In this document: positions 1-7,440 of the stretch, one piece after another
Layout: each line of letters starts with the position of its first letter
How positions within the stretch are numbered: position 1 is the stretch's first letter
Position numbers and translations under genes: made by a program
DNA from: Variovorax sp. YR216
Lineage (GTDB): Bacteria; Pseudomonadota; Gammaproteobacteria; Burkholderiales; Burkholderiaceae_C
Reading direction: 5' to 3'
NCBI RefSeq assembly: GCF_900107745.1
Contig: NZ_FNRO01000008.1
Coordinates: 1-64,000 of the forward strand
DNA: 64,000 nucleotides
The notes under the pieces: model-generated
The model's database searches: none
Told to the model about the DNA's origin: nothing
The model's input: the letters and a program-made list of their open reading frames with translations, nothing else

Positions 1-110
1 GTCGCCCCCGCGAAGGTGCGCGGCAGCGAGAAGATCCCCGCGCCCACCATCCCGCCCACCACCATCGCGGTGAGCTGCATGCGGGACATCTTTTGCTCTG
101 TGGAAGCCAT
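1..110 (-). CDS. APC-family basic amino acid antiporter, N-terminal part (partial)
   Basis: Only the first 36 codons lie in the window; the gene continues beyond base 1. The start at 110 is preceded by a good GAGGAG ribosome site. The visible protein opens with a short polar stretch and then the first membrane segment, with a GGMVGAGIFSLP motif. This Gly-rich GxGIFxLP motif in helix 1 is typical of amino acid/polyamine/organocation (APC) transporters and is closest in wording to the arginine/ornithine and lysine antiporters (ArcD-like). The family assignment is firm; the substrate is an inference because the rest of the protein is not visible. Confidence 0.7.
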   Translation of the reverse strand, partial: MASTEQKMSRMQLTAMVVGGMVGAGIFSLPRTFAGA

Positions 111-376
111 CTGTCTCCTCTCAGCGGTCACTGACCCGCGGTTGTTATCGATCGTGCGCCTGGGCGGGTGACCCGCAGGCCACCGCTCGATGTCGGCGAC
201 CTAGCATTGGTGGACGTAAAAACTTTGTCAAGCCGAGCACGGATGCTTGCGTGCCTGGTTCGCCGGCCTCCAATGCCCGAAGGTGCAAGCGGCATTGCAC
301 GTCAGGCCAATTGCCTCGCGCGACGCCTGCGATCATCTTTTCGGACCGAATCACATCTCCTGGAAGGAGGCATCCA
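111..376. other. Divergent intergenic region, no gene seen
   Basis: This 266 bp stretch separates the minus-strand antiporter from the plus-strand lipoprotein gene, so it should hold both promoters. I see a small palindrome (CGGGT-g-ACCCG at 165-175) but no clear -35/-10 pair, RNA gene or convincing small reading frame. Confidence 0.4.
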
Positions 377-820
377 ATGACGACCAAGCTCTTGTCCCGC
401 ATTGCCGCAATGGCCATGGCGCTGGTGCTCGCCGCCTGCGCCGCGACCGGTTCGCAGCCCGATGACATGACGATCCGCCAGGGCGTCATCGAGCAGATCA
501 ATCCGACGCAGATCCAGAGCAACGTCAACACCGGCGTCGGCGCGGTGCTGGGCGGCCTCACGGGCCTGGGCATCGGCAGCCTGATCGGCGGCGGCACCGG
601 GCGCGACGTGGCCATGGTGGTCGGCGCGATCGGCGGCACGATCGGCGGCGCCGAAGTGGCGCGCCGCTACGAGCGGCCGCTCGAAGGCCAGGAGATCTTC
701 GTGCGCACCAACAGCGGCGTTCTGGTGCAGGTGACGCAGCCCGCGACACCGGGCCTGCGCGTCGGGCAGCGTGTGTTCATCCAGGGCAAGGGCGACGCCG
801 CGCGCGTGGTTCCGCAGTGA
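377..820 (+). CDS. Glycine-zipper outer-membrane lipoprotein (SlyB/Pcp-like)
   Basis: The 147-residue protein has a signal peptide ending in the lipobox LAAC with Cys21, so it should be lipidated and anchored in the outer membrane. Residues about 50-100 form two hydrophobic Gly-rich segments (GAVLGGLTGLGIGSLIGGG and the following GAIGGTIGGAEVA), the two-helix glycine zipper typical of the 17 kDa antigen/SlyB/Pcp family. The C-terminus is a short beta-rich domain. I chose ATG 377 because GGAAGGAGG lies just upstream at 362-370 and it gives a clean signal peptide. Such proteins are thought to support envelope integrity under stress; nothing nearby narrows the role. Confidence 0.8.
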   Translation: MTTKLLSRIAAMAMALVLAACAATGSQPDDMTIRQGVIEQINPTQIQSNVNTGVGAVLGGLTGLGIGSLIGGGTGRDVAMVVGAIGGTIGGAEVARRYERPLEGQEIFVRTNSGVLVQVTQPATPGLRVGQRVFIQGKGDAARVVPQ

Positions 821-825
821 GCGAT

Positions 826-846
826 GCCGGGATCACCCGGTCTTTC
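826..846 (+). terminator. Weak candidate terminator after the lipoprotein gene
   Basis: Six bases after the lipoprotein stop, CCGGG (827-831) and CCCGG (836-840) can pair around a four-base loop and are followed by TCTTTCT. The stem is short, so this is only a weak intrinsic terminator candidate. Confidence 0.35.
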
Positions 847-925
847 TGATCGCTGCGAAGGACGCTAGCATCCGCCGGGACTCGATGTCCGGGGCTTGGG
901 TCTTTCAGCCCGAGCCCCCTTCGCC

Positions 926-2755
926 ATGACCGTCCAGCTCGGCCTCGTCCTCTTCCTGCTCGCCGCGGCGATCGCGATGTTCGCCTTGAACCGGCCGCGC
1001 ACCGACGCGGTCGCGCTCATCATGATGGCGACCCTGCCCTTCACCGGCGTGGTGACCATGCAGGAGGTGCTCGCCGGTTTCGCCGACCCCAACGTGGTCC
1101 TCATTGCGATGCTGTTCGTCATCGGCCAGGGGCTGGTGCGCACCGGGGTCGCGCGGCGGCTCGGCGACATGCTCGTGACGCGGGCCGGGTCGAACGAGAC
1201 GCGCCTCATCGTGATGCTGATGGTCATCGTGGCACTGGTCGGCTCCATCATGAGCTCGACCGCGGTGGTCGCGATCTTCATCCCCATCGTGCTGCGCATC
1301 GCGCACAACACCGGGCTCGCGCCGGGCCGCCTCATGATGCCGTTGAGCGTCGCCGCGCTGGTGAGCGGCACGCTGACCCTGGTGGCGACCACGCCGAACC
1401 TCGTGATCCACGGCGAGCTGGTGCGCGAAGGCTTCAAGGGCTTCGGCTTCTTCAGCCTCACGCCGTTCGGGCTGCCGCTGCTGGTCGTGGCGATCGTCTA
1501 CATGCTGCTCACGCGAAGCTGGCTCGGCGGGTCGGCGGCGGCGTCGGCGGCGCACCCGAGCCAGCGTACCGGCCTCGGCGAGTGGATCGAGGAATACGGA
1601 CTCGCGGGGCGCGAGCATCGGTTCGCGGTGTCCTCGGACTCGCTGCTCGCCGGCAAGACGCTCGAAGAGTTGGCGCTGGAGCCCCTCCCCGGCGTGAATC
1701 TGCTGGCCGTCGAGCGCCGGACTCGCTTTGCGACCCACCTGCTGCCTCCGAGCGCGCGCATCGAGGCGGGCGACGTGCTCTTTGTCGATGTGTCGGATCC
1801 GGCGATCGACCTCGACGCGCTCATCCTGCGCTTCGGCGTGAGCCGGCTGCCGCTGGCGGGCGCGTACTTCTCGGAGCACGCGCAGGACATCGGCATGGCC
1901 GAAGTGATGATCCCGCCCGGCTCCGCGCTGGTCGGCAAGACAATTCCCGAGGCACGCCTGCGCGACGCGCACGACGTGTCCGTCATCGGCCTGCGGCACG
2001 GCAGTGCCGAGGGCGTGGACGGCCTGCGTCCCGAGCGGCTCGAAGCGGGCGACACCCTGCTCGTGGTCGGGCTCTGGAAGGCGATCAGCAAGCTCCGCTC
2101 GGACATGGACCTCGTGGTCTTCAACCTGCCGACCGAATTCGACGACGTCGCGCCGGCAGCGCCGCGCGCGCCGCTCGCGCTGCTCTCGCTCGCGCTGGTC
2201 GTGGCGCTGATGGTGAGCGGCGTGTTGCCCAACGTGCACGCCGCGCTGATCGGCTGCCTGCTGATGGGCCTCTTCGGCTGCATCGATCTGCCGAGCGCCT
2301 ACCGGTCGGTCCACTGGCAGAGCCTGCTGCTGATCGTCGGCATGCTTCCGTTCTCGCTGGCGCTGCAGCGCACCGGCGGCGTGGACATCGCGGCGCAAAT
2401 GCTCGTGGGCGCGATCGGCGACGCGGGACCGCGCACCGTGCTGGCCGCGGTCTTCATCGTCACGGCGCTGCTGGGCATGTTCATCTCCAACACCGCGACG
2501 GCGGTGCTGATGGCGCCGGTCGCGATCGCGATCGCGATCGCGCAGCAGCTGAACGCATCGCCGCTGCCTTTCGCGATGATCGTGGCGCTGGCATCGTCCG
2601 CGGCGTTCACGACGCCGGTCTCGTCGCCGGTGAACACGCTCGTCGTGGGACCGGGCGACTACAGCTTCATGGACTTCGTGCGCGTCGGCGTGCCGCTGGT
2701 GCTGCTCACGCTGCTGCTCTCGATCACGCTGGTCCCGTGGCTGCTGCCGCTCTAG
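926..2755 (+). CDS. SLC13-family transporter with two central RCK_C (TrkA-C) domains
   Basis: The 609-residue inner-membrane protein has about five hydrophobic helices at the N-terminus, a soluble middle part (about residues 205-400) and a second membrane half. The middle part reads as two RCK_C/TrkA_C ligand-binding repeats; each has the pattern of a beta strand, LxGKTLxEL or LVGKTIPEA, and a later EAGD turn. Helix hairpin motifs such as SSTAVVAIFIPIV and SNTATAVLMAP match the divalent anion/Na+ symporter family, which carries dicarboxylates, sulfate or similar anions. ATG 926 removes an upstream TTG extension of ten residues that does not look like a membrane leader; no strong ribosome site is visible. 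The substrate is unknown. The stop overlaps the convergent RidA gene by four bases. Confidence 0.8.
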   Translation: MTVQLGLVLFLLAAAIAMFALNRPRTDAVALIMMATLPFTGVVTMQEVLAGFADPNVVLIAMLFVIGQGLVRTGVARRLGDMLVTRAGSNETRLIVMLMVIVALVGSIMSSTAVVAIFIPIVLRIAHNTGLAPGRLMMPLSVAALVSGTLTLVATTPNLVIHGELVREGFKGFGFFSLTPFGLPLLVVAIVYMLLTRSWLGGSAAASAAHPSQRTGLGEWIEEYGLAGREHRFAVSSDSLLAGKTLEELALEPLPGVNLLAVERRTRFATHLLPPSARIEAGDVLFVDVSDPAIDLDALILRFGVSRLPLAGAYFSEHAQDIGMAEVMIPPGSALVGKTIPEARLRDAHDVSVIGLRHGSAEGVDGLRPERLEAGDTLLVVGLWKAISKLRSDMDLVVFNLPTEFDDVAPAAPRAPLALLSLALVVALMVSGVLPNVHAALIGCLLMGLFGCIDLPSAYRSVHWQSLLLIVGMLPFSLALQRTGGVDIAAQMLVGAIGDAGPRTVLAAVFIVTALLGMFISNTATAVLMAPVAIAIAIAQQLNASPLPFAMIVALASSAAFTTPVSSPVNTLVVGPGDYSFMDFVRVGVPLVLLTLLLSITLVPWLLPL

Positions 2756-3126
2756 CCGATGACCGCGTAGGCGACGATCTCGATCTTCATGCCGGGCACC
2801 ACGAGGCCCGCGACGCCCATGCTGGAGCGGTTCGGATACGGCGCCGCGAAGAACTCGCGGTAGACCTCGTCGATGACCGGCATGTCCTTCACGTCGGTCA
2901 TGTAGATCAGGACCTGCGTCACATCATCAAGGCTGCCGCCGGCAGCCTCGACCGCGCGCTTCAGGTTGGCGAAGGTCAGTCGCGCCTGCGCCGCGATGGG
3001 GCCGGTGTCGATGCTGCCGTCGGTGCGTACCGGGCCGTGCGCGGTGAACAGCAGGCCCGATGCCTTGACGGCCCAGGAGAACGGCTGCTTGAGCGGCGGA
3101 AGGCCGGTGTCGATGATTTCCTTCAT
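2752..3126 (-). CDS. RidA/YjgF/UK114-family protein, last gene of the kynurenine operon
   Basis: The 124-residue protein matches the usual RidA length and fold pattern. Arg100, in the PNRSSMGVAGL segment, corresponds to the active-site arginine, and the C-terminal KIEIVAYAV strand matches the family's IEI/VEA signature. RidA proteins hydrolyse reactive enamines/imines released by PLP enzymes; some relatives act as deaminases in aromatic catabolism. It starts 11 bases after the formamidase stop and looks co-transcribed with tyrB-kynA-formamidase. A role in removing imines made by the aminotransferase, or in later kynurenine/aminomuconate steps, is inference. Confidence 0.8.
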   Translation of the reverse strand: MKEIIDTGLPPLKQPFSWAVKASGLLFTAHGPVRTDGSIDTGPIAAQARLTFANLKRAVEAAGGSLDDVTQVLIYMTDVKDMPVIDEVYREFFAAPYPNRSSMGVAGLVVPGMKIEIVAYAVIG

Positions 3127-3137
3127 GGGGTGCGGTC

Positions 3138-4007
3138 TCACAAGGATTCGAGGATACGAAGCGTCGCGTCGCCCAGCAGCGTGCCACGTTCCGACAGTTC
3201 GAGGATGACGTTGAAATGGTTGCGTGCCGGAACTTCGAAGTGTTCGAGCATGGGAGCGCCTGCTGCGTCGACCGCACCGGCAAATGCGCGGCTCTGGCGC
3301 TTGAACTCGCCGGTTTCGATCTCGCCCCAGCAGACGACTGTCGGTGGGAACCCATCCAGCGGCAGGCGGATCGGGCTCAACGTCGCCGCGTCGCCCGGCG
3401 TGAGCGACAGCGCCTGGTCGATCGACGTGCCGATCAGCGGCTCGAGCTCGTACACGCCCGAGACCAGCACACCGGCGGCAGGGATGCCGTCGGGCAGGTC
3501 GCGGTCTTCCGTCCAGCCACGCACGCAGCACATGGCGGCGAGGTGCGCGCCGGCGGAGCTGCCAGCCACCGCGATGCGCGAAGGATCGAAGCCCAGCTCG
3601 GCGCCGCGCGCATGCAGCCAGCGCAGCGCGTTCCTGCATTCGAGCGCGATCGCTCCGATGTTCGCGTGCGGCGCCAGCGTGTAGTCGACAGCGGCATAGG
3701 CAAAGCCCGCGTCGAGCGCGCCGGGTGCGCCGAAGAGCGAGCTGCTCTTCGACAACTCCTGCCAGTACCCGCCGTGGATGAAGACGAGCAACGGCGGCAG
3801 CGCCCCGTCTGGCCTCTCCGGCGGGACGAAAAGGTCGAGCCGCTGCGACGGCTTGTCGCCGTAGGGCAGGTCGCGCTGCGCGGCGCGCGCCCGCAGCGCT
3901 GCCGCGCTCTGGTCCGCATAGGCGCGCAGGAACGGGGCGTAGTCGCCGCCGATGCACGAGCTCGGCGAGTACTCCCGCTCGCGGTCTTCGAGGGAAAGCA
4001 CCGGCAT
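3138..4007 (-). CDS. Alpha/beta-hydrolase arylformamidase (N-formylkynurenine formamidase, AFMID type)
   Basis: This enzyme should hydrolyse N-formylkynurenine to kynurenine and formate. The 289-residue protein is an alpha/beta hydrolase with an oxyanion-hole motif HGGYW (78-82), a nucleophile elbow G-S-S-A-G with Ser151, and a late catalytic His (ARNHFNVI). HGGxW is characteristic of the animal/yeast formamidase family. Most bacteria use the unrelated metal-dependent KynB instead. The gene begins eight bases after kynA, which strongly supports the substrate. I therefore avoid the symbol kynB, although the function is probably the same. A more general esterase activity is possible. Confidence 0.8.
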   Translation of the reverse strand: MPVLSLEDREREYSPSSCIGGDYAPFLRAYADQSAAALRARAAQRDLPYGDKPSQRLDLFVPPERPDGALPPLLVFIHGGYWQELSKSSSLFGAPGALDAGFAYAAVDYTLAPHANIGAIALECRNALRWLHARGAELGFDPSRIAVAGSSAGAHLAAMCCVRGWTEDRDLPDGIPAAGVLVSGVYELEPLIGTSIDQALSLTPGDAATLSPIRLPLDGFPPTVVCWGEIETGEFKRQSRAFAGAVDAAGAPMLEHFEVPARNHFNVILELSERGTLLGDATLRILESL

Positions 4008-4015
4008 GTCGTTGC

Positions 4016-4873
4016 TCAAAGCTCGGTGCGCACGCGCCAGAGTTCGGGGAACAGCACCACGTCGAGCATCTTGCGCAGATAGCTCACCCCGCCGGTGCCG
4101 CCGGTGCCACGCTTGAAGCCGATGACGCGCTCCACCGTGGTGACATGGCGGAAGCGCCAGAGCCGGAAGGCATCCTCGAGGTCGACGAGCTCTTCCGCCA
4201 GTTGATAGAGGTCCCAGTGGATGCGCGGGTCGCGGTAGACCTCGAGCCAGGCCTGCGTGACTTCGTCGCTCGCGACGTAGGGCTGGGTCCAGTCGCGCGC
4301 CAGGTGCGTGGCCGGGATCGCGAGCCCGCGCCGCGCCAGGAGCCGCAGCGACTCGTCGTACAGCGAAGGCGACTCGTAGGCAGTGCGCACGCGCTCGAGC
4401 AGGTCGGAGCGATGTTCGTGCGGCTTCAGCATCGCCGCGTTCTTGTTGCCCAGCGAGAACTCGATGCAGCGGTACTGGTAGCTCTGGAAGCCGCTCGATG
4501 CACCGAGGTACGGGCGCATCGCGGTGTACTCGGGCGGCGTCATGGTAGCGAGCACGTCCCAGGCGTGGACGAGCTGCTCCATGATGCGCGACACCCGCGC
4601 GAGCATCTTGAACGCGGTGTCGAGCTCGTCGGTCGCGATGCAGCGCAGCGCAGCGCCCAGCTCGTGCAGCATGAGCTTCATCCACAGCTCGCTGGTCTGG
4701 TGCTGCACGATGAACAGCATCTCGTCGTGCGCCGGAGAAAGCGGCTTCTGCGCGTGAAGGATCTCGTCGAGATGAAGGTAGTCGCCGTAGCTCATGGACC
4801 GGCTGAAGTCGAGCTGCGCCTTCTCTTCGTGAACGATGTGCTCGGGCACCGAGCCGGGGGCCTGCGCGGTCAT
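4016..4873 (-). CDS. kynA: Tryptophan 2,3-dioxygenase
   Basis: This haem enzyme opens the indole ring of tryptophan to give N-formylkynurenine, the first step of the kynurenine route. The 285-residue length and sequence are typical: the distal active-site His58 lies in FIVQHQTSELW, His243 in FRHVTTVERVIG is the expected axial haem ligand, and the substrate-binding GTGGTGG loop follows. It sits five bases after the stop of the aminotransferase gene and eight bases before the formamidase, so the three are one operon. No kynureninase gene is in the window, so anthranilate formation must be encoded elsewhere. Confidence 0.96.
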   Translation of the reverse strand: MTAQAPGSVPEHIVHEEKAQLDFSRSMSYGDYLHLDEILHAQKPLSPAHDEMLFIVQHQTSELWMKLMLHELGAALRCIATDELDTAFKMLARVSRIMEQLVHAWDVLATMTPPEYTAMRPYLGASSGFQSYQYRCIEFSLGNKNAAMLKPHEHRSDLLERVRTAYESPSLYDESLRLLARRGLAIPATHLARDWTQPYVASDEVTQAWLEVYRDPRIHWDLYQLAEELVDLEDAFRLWRFRHVTTVERVIGFKRGTGGTGGVSYLRKMLDVVLFPELWRVRTEL

Positions 4874-4878
4874 GCGGA

Positions 4879-6096
4879 TCAACCCAGCACGGCGGCCATG
4901 GATTGCGCCACGTGGTCCACGTTGCTGGTCGTCAGGCCCGACAGGCACAGGCGGCCGGAGCGCACGAGGTACACGCCGTGCTCTTCACGGAGCCGATCGA
5001 CCTGCGCTTCGCTCAGGCCCGTGTAGCTGAACATGCCGCGCTGGGTAAGGAAGTAGTCGAAGCTGCGGCGGCCCTGGAACTTGTCGGTGAGCACCGCATG
5101 CAGCCGCTCACGCATGGCGCGGATGCGCTTGCGCATTTCGGCGGTTTCGTTCGACCACTCGGCGAACAGCGCCGGGTCCTGCAGCACACGTGCGACGATG
5201 CGGCCGCCATGCGTGGGCGGCGTGGAGTAGTTGCGGCGCACCGTGGCCTTGAGCTGGCCGAGCACCACATCCGCAGCGTCGCGGTTCACGCACACCACGC
5301 TCAGGCCGCCGCAGCGCTCGCCGTACAGCGAGAAGTTCTTCGAGAACGAGTTGGCGATGAAGAACTGCAGGCCGGCCTCCGCCATGGCGCGCACCGCGAA
5401 GGCATCCTCGTCGAGGCCGTCGCCGAAGCCCTGGTAGGCGATGTCGATGAACGGGATCAGCTCGCGCTCGCGCAGCACCGGGATCAGCGTCTGCCACTGC
5501 GCGGTGGTGAGGTCGACGCCGGTCGGGTTGTGGCAGCTCGCGTGCAGCAGCACGATGCTGTGGCGCGGCAGGCCCTGCAGCGTGGTCAGCATGTCGTCGA
5601 AACGCAGGCCGCCGGTCTTCGCGTCGTAGTAGGGGTAGGTCTTCACCTCGATGCCCGCGCCGTCGAAGATGGCGTGGTGGTTTTCCCAGGTCGGGTCGCT
5701 CACCCAGATGCCGCTTCCGGGGAAATAGCGGCGCAGGAAATCTCCGCCGACCTTGAGGCCGCCCGAGCCGCCGAGCGTCTGCAGGGTCGCAACGCGACCG
5801 CTCTTCACCGCTTCATGTTCGGCGCCGAACAGCAGGCGCTGCACGCCGCTGCGGAAATCGGCCAGGCCTTCCATCGGCAGGTAGGGGCGCGGGCCGAGTT
5901 CCTGCAGCAGCGCGGTCTCGGCCTTGCGCACGGACGACAGCACGGGCAGACGGCCTTCGTTGTCGAAGTACACGCCGATGCTGAGGCTGACCTTCTCGGG
6001 CCGCGGGTCCTTCTGGAACGACTCCATCAGGGAAAGGATGGGGTCGCCCCCGTAGACGGGAACGTGGTCGAACAGGGAAGCGGTCGCTGAGGTCAT
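4879..6096 (-). CDS. tyrB: Aromatic amino acid aminotransferase (class I PLP enzyme)
   Basis: The 405-residue protein belongs to the aspartate/tyrosine aminotransferase family. It carries the SLSIGVYFDNEG N-terminal motif, HASCHNPTG (186-193) and the PLP lysine Lys253 in NSFSKNFSLYGER. It should interconvert tyrosine, phenylalanine, tryptophan or aspartate with their oxo acids. Being first in an operon with kynA and an arylformamidase favours an aromatic substrate, possibly also kynurenine transamination. The divergent Lrp-type gene starts 117 bases upstream and is the obvious candidate regulator. A primary aspartate aminotransferase role cannot be excluded by eye. Confidence 0.88.
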   Translation of the reverse strand: MTSATASLFDHVPVYGGDPILSLMESFQKDPRPEKVSLSIGVYFDNEGRLPVLSSVRKAETALLQELGPRPYLPMEGLADFRSGVQRLLFGAEHEAVKSGRVATLQTLGGSGGLKVGGDFLRRYFPGSGIWVSDPTWENHHAIFDGAGIEVKTYPYYDAKTGGLRFDDMLTTLQGLPRHSIVLLHASCHNPTGVDLTTAQWQTLIPVLRERELIPFIDIAYQGFGDGLDEDAFAVRAMAEAGLQFFIANSFSKNFSLYGERCGGLSVVCVNRDAADVVLGQLKATVRRNYSTPPTHGGRIVARVLQDPALFAEWSNETAEMRKRIRAMRERLHAVLTDKFQGRRSFDYFLTQRGMFSYTGLSEAQVDRLREEHGVYLVRSGRLCLSGLTTSNVDHVAQSMAAVLG

Positions 6097-6135
6097 GGGC
6101 TACTCGTCATGGCAGGGGAGGTGGCGAGATTTTTC

Positions 6136-6164
6136 TTGACTGGGTCATCCTTGCCAAGGATATT
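6136..6164 (+). promoter_or_regulatory. Candidate sigma-70 promoter of the Lrp-family gene
   Basis: TTGACT (6136-6141) and GATATT (6159-6164) are separated by 17 bases, and the region is locally AT-rich in a GC-rich genome. It lies 50-80 bases before the Lrp-family ATG at 6214 and within the divergent control region shared with tyrB. Confidence 0.5.
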
Positions 6165-6213
6165 TTTCGATCCGCATAATTTCGCCCTGAATCGACCAAT
6201 TGCAGGAATTTTT

Positions 6214-6687
6214 ATGCCCATTGATCTGGACAATACCGACCGACAGCTCCTGGCGGCGCTCCAGCAGAACGCCCGGCTCACCACGGGGGAACTCGCCCAG
6301 ATGACGGGGCTGTCGCAATCGCCCTGCTGGCGCAGGATACGGCGCCTGGAGGAATCGGGCCTCATCGACGGCTACCACGCGCGGCTCGACAGGCGAGCGC
6401 TTGGCTACGGCGTGGTCGCATTCGTCAGCATCAGCATCGACTTCCAGAATGAGGCGCGCTCGGTCGAGTTCGTGGAAGCGGTGCGCGCGATCCCGCAGGT
6501 CGTGATGTTCCACGGCATCACCGGCTCGGCGGACTTCCTGCTGATGGTGATTGCCAACGACCTCGACGCCTACTCGGAGCTCCTGCAGAGCAAGCTGCAC
6601 CGGCTGCCCGGCGTGCGGCATGTGCAGACGAGCTTTTCGCTGCAGGAGTTCAAGCGCTTCGACGACGTGCCGATCCCGGCCCAATGA
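6214..6687 (+). CDS. Lrp/AsnC-family transcriptional regulator
   Basis: The 157-residue protein has the standard layout: an N-terminal helix-turn-helix (about 8-50; LDNTDRQLLAALQQNARLT then LSQSPCWRRIRRLEESG) and a C-terminal RAM/AsnC ligand-binding domain (about 68-145) with GITGSADFLL. It is transcribed away from tyrB-kynA, so by family habit it probably senses an aromatic amino acid and controls that operon and itself. ATG 6214 is preceded by an AGGAA site; the frame stays open upstream, but the extra residues have no family match. Confidence 0.9.
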   Translation: MPIDLDNTDRQLLAALQQNARLTTGELAQMTGLSQSPCWRRIRRLEESGLIDGYHARLDRRALGYGVVAFVSISIDFQNEARSVEFVEAVRAIPQVVMFHGITGSADFLLMVIANDLDAYSELLQSKLHRLPGVRHVQTSFSLQEFKRFDDVPIPAQ

Positions 6688-6718
6688 AAAGGGCCGGTCT
6701 CCTCGCGGAAACCGGCCC
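6687..6718 (-). terminator. Intrinsic terminator of ssb
   Basis: GGGCCGGT (6691-6698) pairs with ACCGGCCC (6711-6718) around a 12-base loop. Read on the minus strand the stem is followed by TTTTC, so it terminates ssb transcription. It begins immediately after the convergent Lrp gene and could also slow transcription from that side. Confidence 0.75.
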
Positions 6719-6741
6719 GGGTTCGGATCGGAACAGCCGGA

Positions 6742-7281
6742 TCAGAACGGAATGTCGTCATCCATGTCGTCGAATCCCGTCGACGACTTGGAAGGCGCCT
6801 GGCGAGGCGCAGGCGCTGGCGCCCGGGGAGCGGCCGCCGGGGCGCGCGAATAGCCGCCACCGCCACCGCCACCGCCACCGCCACCACCGCCGTAACCACC
6901 GCCACCACCGTAGCCATCGTCATCGCCCGAAGGCGCACCCTGACCCTGGCGGCTGCCGAGCATCTGCATCTGGTCGACGCGGATGTCGGTGGCGAACTTC
7001 TCCACGCCATCCTTGTCCGTGTATTTGCGGGTGCGGATCTGACCCTCGACGTAGATCTGGGAACCCTTGCGTAGGTACTGCGCGGCAATTTCGGCCAGCC
7101 GGCCGTTGAAGACGAGACGGTGCCACTCGGTGGCTTCGCGCATTTCGCCGCTTTGCTTGTCCTTCCACTTGTCCGTGGTGGCGAGGGTGACGTTGCACAC
7201 CTGATCGCCGCTGGGGAAGGTGCGTGTTTCCGGATCGCGTCCGAGATTGCCGACGAGAATGACTTTGTTGACCGATGCCAT
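6742..7281 (-). CDS. ssb: Single-stranded DNA-binding protein
   Basis: SSB coats single-stranded DNA in replication, recombination and repair. The 179-residue protein has the OB fold (about 1-108, beginning MASVNKVILVGNLGRDPE), an intrinsically disordered linker and the acidic tail DDMDDDIPF that recruits partner proteins. The linker holds an unusual run of 5 then 13 glycines separated by a Tyr, encoded by a simple ggcggt hexamer repeat, followed by an Ala/Pro-rich part. ATG 7281 gives the standard N-terminus. The usual close partner uvrA lies 2 kb away, divergent, with two regulator genes between. Confidence 0.97.
   Translation of the reverse strand: MASVNKVILVGNLGRDPETRTFPSGDQVCNVTLATTDKWKDKQSGEMREATEWHRLVFNGRLAEIAAQYLRKGSQIYVEGQIRTRKYTDKDGVEKFATDIRVDQMQMLGSRQGQGAPSGDDDGYGGGGGYGGGGGGGGGGGGGYSRAPAAAPRAPAPAPRQAPSKSSTGFDDMDDDIPF
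6853..6891. repeat. Simple-sequence hexamer tract (gccacc)n within ssb
   Basis: About five perfect copies of gccacc/ggtggc plus imperfect flanks encode the 13-glycine run of the SSB linker. The tract stays in frame for any hexamer gain or loss, so replication slippage would change linker length without breaking the gene. Confidence 0.7.
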
Positions 7282-7440
7282 GTGTACTGCCCCTGGTGAC
7301 AGAAATGAGATTTGAGCCGCAGGAAGCCTGTCCTGCGCCTCGGATGCCAAAGCCGCACCGTCGCGGGCGCGCTGGCGCGGCTTTTCCGATCGATCGAGTC
7401 TAACTCGCCGCGCCCGCTGCCCGCCGTACGCGTCGGCGCT

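Noticed and set aside
145..639. Minus-strand open frame opposite the glycine-zipper lipoprotein
   Set aside because: Opposite a gene with a strong ribosome site, signal peptide and lipobox; composition is not protein-like.
905..2398. Long antisense open frame of about 497 codons opposite the SLC13 transporter gene
   Set aside because: It is His/Arg/Gln-rich with no domain and lies fully opposite a clear membrane transporter gene. It is a GC-rich shadow of the coding strand.
1582..3684. Plus-strand open frame of about 700 codons across the transporter and RidA genes
   Set aside because: Extremely Arg/Ala-rich and spans two real genes on opposite strands; a frame-shifted shadow.
3138..4007. 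Calling the formamidase gene kynB
   Set aside because: The protein is an alpha/beta hydrolase (HGGYW, GSSAG), not the metal-dependent cyclase-like KynB family, so the symbol would mislead.
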